A stretch of DNA of 11,396 nt from Chloroflexota bacterium (GTDB taxonomy: Bacteria > Chloroflexota > Ktedonobacteria > Ktedonobacterales > Ktedonobacteraceae): assembly GCA_005879655.1 (NCBI GenBank), contig VBJK01000486.1, forward strand, positions 1 to 11,396, in the 5' to 3' direction. The first letter of the stretch is position 1. Each line of letters starts with the position of its first letter. The notes under the pieces were generated by a model that worked only from the letters and a program-made list of their open reading frames with translations, did no database searches and was not told the DNA's origin. The translations under genes were made by a program, and so were the position numbers. This document shows, piece by piece, positions 1 through 5,689 of this stretch.

Positions 1-123
1 AAGCCACTCGGCGATGGCATCCAGTGGCGTTTGCTCGTCGCGCCAGTCTGGATGTTGTTTGCCGAAACGCTGAAGGAGAAGACGCGCGGCCTCCTCGGCT
101 ATAGTTCGTACGTGGGTATCCAT
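1..123 (-). CDS. N-terminal fragment of an unidentified protein (runs off left edge)
   Basis: Forty-one codons are visible, reading from an ATG at 123 to the window edge without a stop. The protein begins MDTHVRTIAEEAARLLLQRF and continues with KQHPDWRDEQ and LDAIAEWL. A purine-rich stretch (AAGAGAGA) lies 8-15 bases before the ATG and can serve as ribosome binding site. The start is 17 bases after the stop of the membrane histidine kinase on the same strand, so the two are probably co-transcribed. The visible part is a soluble amphipathic helical segment with no motif that fixes a function. From memory it resembles the N-termini of some ImmA/IrrE-type (DUF955) metallopeptidases of Ktedonobacteria, but the HExxH motif that would prove this lies outside the window. 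The identity is a guess; that this is a real coding start is more secure. Confidence 0.6.
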   Translation of the reverse strand, partial: MDTHVRTIAEEAARLLLQRFGKQHPDWRDEQTPLDAIAEWL

Positions 124-140
124 AATCTTATTCTCTCTTA

Positions 141-1355
141 CTACAGTGGCAACTCCACAAAAAACGTGCTACCCTGGCCAGGCTTAGACTCGCACCAGAT
201 ACGGCCATTATGACGTTCAACAATTTCTTTGGAGATAGCTAAGCCCAGACCCAAGCCGGGTTTGCTGGATGTTTGCGCATCTGGCGTCCGGTAGAATGTC
301 TCGAAAATATACGGCAACTGATCCGCTGCAATACCCTTGCCATGGTCGTGTACCTCAATCAACACGTGATGATCGTCGGATGCATTGAGGGCGACTTGAA
401 TGGCAGTCTTCTCTGGCGAATACTTCACAGCATTGCTGACGAGATTGACTAGCACCTGCGATAAGCGGTCGCAATCGGCATGCAATTTGAGCGGCGTTGG
501 CGGGACATTAAGCGCAATCTGGCGTCCCGTCAACAAACGTTGATCATCTATAACCTCGCGGCAAATCTCCCTGAGATCGCAGGTACGTTTGCGTAATTCG
601 GCCTTGCCCGTACGTATACTGCTCACATCCAGCAGTTCGTCAATTAATGCAGTGAGCCGACCTGTCTGCTCATTAATGCGTTCCAGCGACGTATGCAGAC
701 TGTCCAGTTGAGGTGACAGATCCGGTTGTTTAGAGAGGCGGCGCAAGGCTAATTGTGCCTGCCCGCGAATAGTCGTGATCGGAGTTTTGAGTTCGTGCGA
801 TGCTATAGAGATAAAACGATCTTTCATTTCATTAGCTTCGGTCAATTTTTGATTTATCTCAACCAGCTCTTGTGCGTACTCTTGCAACTCTTGTTCAGCA
901 GCGAGCGTCTTCAACCTGGCGCGCTCACGCTGGGCTGCAATCAGTGCGATAGCCAGCCCAGAAATAATAGAAGGGAGAGATTGGAATAAATTTTCTAGAT
1001 TGAGCTGGTTGACAGGCGGCAGGAAAAAAAAGTCCATGAGCAGTGTGCTGAGCAAAATGGTAAGCAGTGATGGTCCGACCCCCCAGAGGATAGCAATGAA
1101 GAAGACCAAGAGTGCCTGAATTGAGCCAGGATAGAAGGCCCCATTGGAGAACATCTGGCGCAAGTAGAGGTTACTTGCGGTTGCCGCAACTGTGAGCGGG
1201 ATGCTGACGAGATAACCGATGGCGGGACGACGCCATTTCGGGGTACTTGCAATATAGTGTCTTTGTAATGTTGCCCTCTGCTCAAAGCTCATGCGCTTGA
1301 AGAGATCTTCGCGCTGATCTACATACTCATCCATTTTGCGTATTTTCGTCACCAT
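141..1355 (-). CDS. Membrane sensor histidine kinase with DUF4118 (KdpD-like) input domain
   Basis: This 404-residue kinase should autophosphorylate on His and pass the phosphate to a response regulator that is not in the window. Residues 45-148 hold several hydrophobic segments, including FFLPP near 110, the pattern of the DUF4118 four-helix module of KdpD-type sensors. A charged, probably coiled linker follows (144-176). HisKA spans about 177-244 with the phospho-acceptor in ASHELKTP (His187). HATPase_c has the N-box NLVSNAVKY (Asn308), G1 box DHGKGI (Asp337), F box around YIFETFYR and G2 box GLGLGLAIS (367-375), ending in GSTFFVELPL. All catalytic motifs are intact. The frame is open upstream to an ATG at 1463, but the ATG at 1355 is chosen: AGGAG lies 10 bases before it and the upstream residues do not look like a sensor. 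A promoter candidate lies just upstream. The sensory signal is unknown. Confidence 0.92.
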   Translation of the reverse strand: MVTKIRKMDEYVDQREDLFKRMSFEQRATLQRHYIASTPKWRRPAIGYLVSIPLTVAATASNLYLRQMFSNGAFYPGSIQALLVFFIAILWGVGPSLLTILLSTLLMDFFFLPPVNQLNLENLFQSLPSIISGLAIALIAAQRERARLKTLAAEQELQEYAQELVEINQKLTEANEMKDRFISIASHELKTPITTIRGQAQLALRRLSKQPDLSPQLDSLHTSLERINEQTGRLTALIDELLDVSSIRTGKAELRKRTCDLREICREVIDDQRLLTGRQIALNVPPTPLKLHADCDRLSQVLVNLVSNAVKYSPEKTAIQVALNASDDHHVLIEVHDHGKGIAADQLPYIFETFYRTPDAQTSSKPGLGLGLAISKEIVERHNGRIWCESKPGQGSTFFVELPL

Positions 1356-1392
1356 ACTGTTTCTTCTCCTGCAAAGCACAACGCTCTCTTGC

Positions 1393-1421
1393 AGTGTAGC
1401 ATATGTGTTGGGTTTGGGCAA
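1393..1421 (-). promoter_or_regulatory. Sigma-A-like promoter for the DUF4118 histidine kinase
   Basis: On the minus strand, TTGCCC (1421-1416) and TACACT (1398-1393) are separated by exactly 17 bases. Transcription would start near 1386 and leave a leader of about 30 bases that contains the AGGAG ribosome binding site. Its presence in the 130-base gap between the two kinases suggests that the second kinase is not wholly dependent on read-through from the first. The call rests only on hexamer match and spacing. Confidence 0.5.
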
Positions 1422-1485
1422 ACTTACGGTGATTAAAGGATGAGTATAAAATAGGGGCAACACTCCCTTTACAACTGTTTTATAC

Positions 1486-2226
1486 TCATTCCTGACAGAT
1501 CAGAGGTAATGTGAACCAGAAGGTAGAACCTTCGCCACGTCTACTACTCATGCCAACTTGTCCATGGTACTGTTCAATAATTGCTTTGTTGACGCTGAGT
1601 CCTATCCCTAAGCCAACACCTGGACCGCTCAGTACGCGTACTTCGGGCGACTGGTAAAAGCATTCCCACACGCGCTTTTGCTCTTCTTCGGATAAGCCCT
1701 GTCCCTCGTCGCGTACGCAAACGTGTGCTAGCTGTCCTTCAAGGTCTAAGCGCACAAGGATGGGTTTTTCCGGTGCAGAATATTTCAGGGCGTTGCTAAG
1801 GTAGTTGGTGATAACCTGGTGAATACGATTGGGATCTGCAAAGATCATCACGGCTTCGTTCGCCTGTGCTTCAAACACGATTCTTCTGTTGGGTACTTCC
1901 TTTTGTTGTTCCTGGACGGCCTTGCATAGGATTGCCAGCAGGTCACATGGTGCCTCATACATATGATGCTGTAGCTTGCCCGACTGGATACGCGAAACAT
2001 CGAGCATATCACCTACCAGACGATTTAGTATAGCAATATGGTAGTCTGCCCGTCCAAGCATCTCATAGGCGGCATTCATCTTCTCTAAGGCATGTACAGG
2101 TATGTCTTTGTTTTGCTGGATGGCGGACTTTAAGTTGCGCATAGAGAGCTGTATATTAGCTTTGATCGTTGTTAAGGGAGTACGTAGCTCGTGGCTAGCA
2201 ATGCCTAGAAATTCTTCCTTTGTCAT
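1486..2226 (-). CDS. Sensorless soluble histidine kinase (HisKA-HATPase core only)
   Basis: This 246-residue protein is nothing but a kinase core. The H-box GIASHELRTPL begins at residue 8 (His12). The second HisKA helix runs to about 85 (DMLDVSRIQSGKL), and HATPase_c follows with N-box NYLSNALKY (Asn145), G1 box DEGQGL (Asp173), a WECFYQS F-box region and the G2 box GVGLGIGLS (203-211), ending GSTFWFTLPL. It has no membrane segment, PAS, GAF or receiver domain. The start is firm: AAGGGTGAAAAA precedes the ATG, and an in-frame stop lies 25 bases upstream at 2251-2253 with no alternative start between, so no hidden sensor is fused in this frame. HisKA normally begins a dozen residues earlier, so the dimer helix is short. 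It could be a cut-down but working kinase that depends on a partner, or the remnant of a larger one. Confidence 0.88.
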   Translation of the reverse strand: MTKEEFLGIASHELRTPLTTIKANIQLSMRNLKSAIQQNKDIPVHALEKMNAAYEMLGRADYHIAILNRLVGDMLDVSRIQSGKLQHHMYEAPCDLLAILCKAVQEQQKEVPNRRIVFEAQANEAVMIFADPNRIHQVITNYLSNALKYSAPEKPILVRLDLEGQLAHVCVRDEGQGLSEEEQKRVWECFYQSPEVRVLSGPGVGLGIGLSVNKAIIEQYHGQVGMSSRRGEGSTFWFTLPLICQE

Positions 2227-2484
2227 TTTTTCACCCTTCGCTGTTAGCCCTTACTTCTACGTTTGTTTCTATCCAGAATATATATTTGATTGTGCTACTG
2301 TAACTGTCACAATTGCGGGAAGAAGGGCAGAAAAAATCTCTCACAGAACCGAAGCCTGCTCCTTATATTTCTCATGCCGCTGTAAACGGAGCAGTAGAAA
2401 AAAATAATACAAGCTCCCCTTTGTCTAGATGGTGAAACCACTTATAACACGAAGGTTGTCTTCTAATGGATGCAAATAGCCCAA
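2227..2484. other. Non-coding gap upstream of the sensorless kinase
   Basis: No coding sequence is convincing here. Plus-strand frames are the antisense of the kinase start plus a low-complexity tail, and the longest minus-strand reading is about 22 codons without a ribosome binding site. I looked for remnants of a sensor domain belonging to the kinase at 1486-2226 and found none. Two inverted repeats are visible: ATTGTG-N13-CACAAT at 2289-2313 and a 7-base pair CTGCTCC/GGAGCAG at 2356-2362 and 2388-2394. No promoter hexamer pair with proper spacing stood out for the kinase, although the AT-rich run at 2275-2290 could contain a weak -10. Confidence 0.5.
2289..2313. promoter_or_regulatory. Dyad ATTGTG-N13-CACAAT upstream of sensorless kinase (possible operator)
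   Basis: Perfect six-base inverted arms are separated by 13 bases, 63 bases before the kinase start codon. This is the size and position of a binding site for a dimeric regulator. The spacing does not fit the CRP consensus, where TGTGA and TCACA are six bases apart. A single copy with short arms can arise by chance. Confidence 0.2.
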
Positions 2485-2560
2485 AAATAACGAAGGGCAC
2501 CCGTAAAGGATGCTCCTACAATGGTAGGGGGGCATCCTTTACGGGTGCCCTTCGTTATTT
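2485..2560 (-). terminator. Rho-independent terminator of the Clp ATPase gene (29-bp perfect stem)
   Basis: The arms at 2485-2513 and 2532-2560 are perfect reverse complements over 29 bases. The 18-base middle folds further (CCTAC-AATG-GTAGG). Read on the minus strand, the hairpin begins four bases after the Clp stop codon and ends in TTATTTTT, the expected U-tract. On the plus strand the following run is weaker, so it mainly serves the Clp gene. The stem is far longer than a typical terminator because it is built from two facing copies of a palindromic repeat, described separately. Confidence 0.85.
2494..2551. repeat. Head-to-head pair of REP-like palindromic units
   Basis: The right unit (2531-2551) reads GGCATCC-TTTAC-GGGTGCCC, itself an imperfect palindrome. 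The left unit (2494-2514) is its reverse complement apart from the last base. The two face each other across a short loop, the arrangement known for BIME-type REP pairs. A third unit at 4934-4954 agrees with the right unit at 18 of 21 positions, with shared form GGCATCCYTTRYGGGTGCCC. Sharing of a sequence at two distant intergenic sites points to a dispersed genomic repeat family and not to a terminator that arose on its own. Confidence 0.6.
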
Positions 2561-2564
2561 ATCT

Positions 2565-4697
2565 TTATACAGTTTTGATAGTTTCTTGCGTGACTACTGC
2601 GATCTTGCCGTCGTGCACTGTCAGGAATGCCATCTGACCGCTGACCAGTTCGTCGGCTAGCAGGGCATCGGCCAGGGCATCATCAACATAGGTCTGGATT
2701 GCGCGGCGCAACGGTCGTGCACCAAACTCTTCGTCGAACCCTTCCTTGAGGAGAAATTCGCGGGCCTCATCGCTCACAACTAATGCAATCTTCTGATCAC
2801 TCAAGCGTATGCGGACCTGATCCAGCAACAGATCAACGATACGATGCAGTTCGTCTTTACCCAAAGAATGGAACACGACAATCTGATCGATACGATTGAT
2901 AAACTCTGGACGGAAGACGCGACGTAAGCTGTCAAGGGCCTTGGAGCGTATAGCCTCCTGCTTCTCCTCATGCTCACCTGTCTCGTCCCTCTTCGCTGAG
3001 AAGCCGATGCGCATCGCGCGTTTGAGTTCAGCGCTACCAACGTTACTGGTCATAATCACAACGGTATTCTTGAAGTCTACCGTGCGTCCCTGACCATCCG
3101 TCAAGCGTCCATCGTCCATGATCTGCAACAGGGCATTGAAGACTTCAGGATGTGCCTTCTCTACCTCGTCGAAGAGGATCACGCTATACGGGCGACGCCG
3201 TACTTGCTCAGTCAGTTGACCACCTTCGTCGTAGCCGACATAGCCGGGAGGGCTACCGAACAGACGTGAGACCGTATGTGGCTCCATATACTCCGACATA
3301 TCGAAGCGGAGCAACTTGTCCGCGCCACCGAAGAGTTCGGTCGCTAACGCCTTTCTTTCAGACCGGCACGTGAGCGGCGGATAGCGCGAGCTACTGCGCT
3401 GATCGCTTCGTCCTGACCGATGACGTGCTTGCGCAAATCGTCTTCCAGGTTACGCAGATTCTGGCGCTCACTCTCCAGCATTTGACTGACCGGCACACCC
3501 GTCCAGATCTCAACGACGCCAGCGATATGCTCAGGTGCAACGATTAACGAGACTACATTGCCAGCTTGTGCGCGTGCTACCTCCAGTTTATTCAGCGTGA
3601 CTAGCTCTTGCTGGCGCATCTGAGCCGCGCGTTCGTAGTCTTCAGCGTTGGCCGCAGCTTCTTTCTGCGCTTGAATCCCGGCCAGTTCTTTTTCCAGGTC
3701 GGCAATCAGCGTTGGACTCACAATGCCTTTCTCGTTTGCATCTAAGCGCAAAGCAGAGGCAGCTTCATCCATTACATCGATAGCTTTATCTGGCAAGAAA
3801 CGATCGTTGATATAGCGATCAGAAAGTTTGACAGCCACCTGAATGGCCTCATCGGTAATCGTCACGCCATGGTGGACCTCATAATTGGGGCGCACAATAC
3901 GCAGCATCTCGACAGCTTCTTCCGCTGTCGGTTCGTTCACCAGGATTGGCTGGAAGCGGCGCTCTAACGCAGCATCTTTCTCGATATGTTTGCGATACTC
4001 ATCCAGGGTTGTTGCACCGATACAACGGAGTTCGCCCCGTGCCAGTGCAGGTTTAATCATATCGCCAGCACCAACGGCACCTTCAGCGGCCCCAGCTCCT
4101 ACCACTGTATGTAGTTCATCAATAAAGACTATAGTATCAGGAGACTCACGTAGCTCTTCAAGAATCGATTTGATGCGTTGCTCAAACTGCCCACGGAACA
4201 TTGCTCCGGCAACCATACATATTACCTTCATGAATACGGCGGGCAAGTCCTTCGACAATGGCTGTTTTACCAACACCTGGCTCGCTAAGTAGGACAGGAT
4301 TATTCTTCTGACGACGGCCTAGAATAGTAATCATGCGCCTTAGCTCGCGGTCACGTCCGGTTGCCGGATCGATCTTGCCTTGCGCGACTTCAGCCGTCAG
4401 GTCGCGTCCATATTGATCTAAGGTTGGTGTTTTACTATGTTTAACTGGCCGCTCGGCGGTCGCTGTATTGACCGAATTTGCACCGCTGGCGGCAGAGGCG
4501 GATTTGTTGTTATTGAAACCCAAGGGAGAGGAGGGAGCACCGGGCATGCCCTGGCTTTCCAAGCCGCCCACCGGACCCATTGCATTCATTAATTCATCGA
4601 CACATGACTGACACATATAATGCGAGACGCGTCGTCCGTCGATCATTTCATCAACACGCACACGGGCGGTATTTTTTTGACACCTTTCACATTTCAT
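2565..4697 (-). pseudogene. Clp ATPase (ClpE/ClpC-type AAA+ unfoldase), disrupted by two internal deletions
   Basis: The intact protein would be a two-ring AAA+ unfoldase that feeds ClpP. Fragment 1 (4697-about 4220) has a four-Cys finger (Cys3, 6, 29, 32) in place of Clp_N repeats, as in ClpE, then a Ser/Gly/Asn-rich linker and the D1 Walker A SEPGVGKT (normally GEPGVGKT; Gly to Ser at 138). Fragment 2 (about 4216-3350) carries the pore loop GAMFRGQFE, Walker [13 protein letters not shown], a UVR-like middle coil (EDYERAAQMRQQE) and the start of D2 up to RRSRAGLKE. Fragment 3 (about 3350-2565) carries FDMSEYM, PPGYVGY, D2 Walker B LFDEVEKAHP, the ClpP-docking IGF and sensor 2 GARPLRR. Compared with B. 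subtilis ClpC, about 17 codons are lost between fragments 1 and 2 and about 23, including the D2 Walker A, between 2 and 3. Each loss shifts frame (stops at 4182-4184 and 3344-3346). The start at 4697 has GAGGAG upstream. Real decay and assembly error cannot be told apart here. Confidence 0.85.
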
Positions 4698-4756
4698 TGC
4701 TTTTCATGCTCCTCACTTCTTAAACTCCTTAGCAGACTAACCAGGCGACTGCCAAA

Positions 4757-4784
4757 AGTATAGCATAGTTCTGTAAATTGTCTA
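4757..4784 (-). promoter_or_regulatory. Sigma-A-like promoter of the Clp ATPase gene
   Basis: On the minus strand TAGACA (4784-4779, five of six to TTGACA) and TATACT (4762-4757) are separated by 16 bases. Transcription would start near 4750, giving a leader of about 53 bases with GAGGAG before the ATG at 4697. The -35 hexamer overlaps the inner arm of the CIRCE operator by three bases, so HrcA bound there would block RNA polymerase. Confidence 0.7.
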
Positions 4785-4808
4785 GCACTCTTCGTCCTGG
4801 ATTGCTAA
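4782..4808 (-). promoter_or_regulatory. CIRCE operator (HrcA heat-shock repressor site)
   Basis: The minus strand reads TTAGCAATC-N9-GAGTGCTAG. The CIRCE consensus is TTAGCACTC-N9-GAGTGCTAA, so each nine-base arm matches at eight positions and the spacer is exactly nine. It sits immediately upstream of, and overlapping, the -35 of the Clp promoter. The family role is known: HrcA represses groE and dnaK operons through CIRCE and releases on heat stress. Control of this clp gene by HrcA is inferred from position. No CtsR-type heptad repeat was seen. Confidence 0.8.
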
Positions 4809-5102
4809 CTCACTATTTATAACGAAGAGGAAGGGGATCTTTATTCCAACACTTTTCTATAGAATATACTACGTAATTCCCCTGGTCTGTGTGACAAGTT
4901 ATGTTAGCAGACATCTGCTGTGGCAAGGAGCAGGGCATCCCTTGTGGGTGCCCTGGGTGTCTTGACCGCTCAAGCCAGTGAGTTTCTCCACCGATAGAGA
5001 TAAGCAGAACAAGGCTCGCGCGTTTTGTGAATGCCACAATACACTCCGTACATAATTCAGTACGTTCTCGAAGAATACTACTAACCAATAACATAAAAGC
5101 AT
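4809..5102. other. Divergent intergenic region between the Clp gene and the restriction-modification-like module
   Basis: The region lies upstream of both the minus-strand Clp gene and the plus-strand HTH gene. It holds one REP-like hairpin (4931-4955), a perfect dyad AGCAGA-CA-TCTGCT at 4906-4919 and a small CTTGA-CCGC-TCAAG stem at 4961-4974. For the HTH gene I could not find a hexamer pair with good spacing; CATAAT at 5051-5056 is the best isolated -10. A minus-strand open frame covers most of the region (4813-5229), but it runs antisense into the HTH gene, lacks a ribosome binding site and resembles no protein, so it is not called. Confidence 0.45.
4931..4955. repeat. REP-like palindromic unit, single copy
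   Basis: CAGGGCATCC (4931-4940) pairs with GGGTGCCCTG (4946-4955), including one T-G wobble, around a five-base loop. Bases 4934-4954 match the unit at 2531-2551 at 18 of 21 positions. It stands alone, not in an inverted pair, and has no U-tract on either side, so it is not called a terminator. Confidence 0.5.
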
Positions 5103-5645
5103 ATGGATGACAATGTAGATTTCCCGAATATCCCAGGATATGTTTCCGTGAAAGACGCAGCCAAGATACTCGGCCTCTCGCCTCGCACTGTTTACGATTA
5201 CGTATACGAGGGGCGATTACGCAGTGCAAGATTAGCAGACGTGATCGCTATCCCTGTCGAAGAACTGGCGCATTTCAAGCGAGGGCCTTCTGGGCGGCCA
5301 CGCGTCAATACGCCCCTGTGGCGCATGTCGTCCGGTGAAAACGGGCAATTCATGACCTTAATCGTTGTACGGGTTCGGACGGGGCAGCATGATGTATTGA
5401 TGCAGAAGCTAGAAGCCATCAGAAAAAGGAGACAATACATCTTTCCAGGAACTGTCATGCGCTATATGGCTGAGAGCAATACTTCTGCTGGACTAGTAAT
5501 CCTTGTATTAGTTTGGCGAGGTACGGTCATGCCAGAAGAGGTAGTCCGTCGGGAAGAGCTAGAGAAATTCAAGCAATCTCTAGATGATGTGTTGGATTGG
5601 AGCACAGCTCAATATAACGATGCCCAAGTCTTGATGCACACGTGA
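5103..5645 (+). CDS. Helix-turn-helix regulator with C-terminal alpha/beta (dimeric-barrel-like) domain
   Basis: This 180-residue protein begins with a MerR/excisionase-type HTH (about residues 12-60): YVSVKDAAKILGL, then the recognition helix SPRTVYDYVYEGRLR, and IPVEELAHFKRG as the usual wing end. After a basic, Gly/Pro-rich linker (61-72), residues 83-180 show a beta-alpha-beta pattern (MTLIVVRVRTG, a helix to about 110, PGTVMRYMAES, LVILVLVWRG, then a helical EELEKFKQSLDDVLDW) that resembles ABM-type dimeric ferredoxin-like barrels. That fold call is inferred from the strand pattern and not from a motif. It probably binds DNA as a dimer and controls the downstream genes, as controller proteins do in restriction systems. 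No strong ribosome binding site precedes the ATG, but later starts would cut the HTH. Its TGA overlaps a GTG that could start the methyltransferase frame. No ligand is evident. Confidence 0.8.
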   Translation: MDDNVDFPNIPGYVSVKDAAKILGLSPRTVYDYVYEGRLRSARLADVIAIPVEELAHFKRGPSGRPRVNTPLWRMSSGENGQFMTLIVVRVRTGQHDVLMQKLEAIRKRRQYIFPGTVMRYMAESNTSAGLVILVLVWRGTVMPEEVVRREELEKFKQSLDDVLDWSTAQYNDAQVLMHT

Positions 5646-5676
5646 AACAAAGGTCTGTTAGCAAGAGAGAGCTTCT

Positions 5677-5681
5677 GAGGA
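5677..5681 (+). promoter_or_regulatory. Ribosome binding site that decides the methyltransferase start
   Basis: GAGGA lies eight bases before the ATG at 5690, close to ideal spacing. The alternative GTG at 5642, which overlaps the HTH stop as GTGA, has no purine-rich site before it and would need translational coupling. Confidence 0.6.
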
Positions 5682-5689
5682 ACTTGGCT

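Noticed and set aside
2289..2313. CRP/FNR-type binding site
   Set aside because: Arms TTGTG and CACAA are present, but the spacing is 13 bases, not six, and inner positions do not match.
2102..2407. Open frame of 101 codons on the plus strand
   Set aside because: Its first part is the antisense of the sensorless kinase and the rest is low-complexity intergenic sequence. No ribosome binding site.
2466..2660. Plus-strand open frame of 64 codons through the hairpin
   Set aside because: It consists of the palindromic stem read both ways plus antisense of the Clp C-terminus.
3344..4225. Programmed frameshifting as an explanation for the split Clp frame
   Set aside because: Each junction lacks a block of conserved residues, so a ribosomal slip could not restore the protein, and no slippery heptamer is placed there.
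4961..4974. CTTGA-CCGC-TCAAG stem as a terminator or riboswitch part
   Set aside because: A five-base stem with no U-tract and no surrounding conserved fold is expected by chance.
4813..5229. Open frame of 138 codons on the minus strand
   Set aside because: It runs antisense through the start of the HTH gene, crosses the REP-like hairpin, lacks a ribosome binding site and its residues show no domain pattern.
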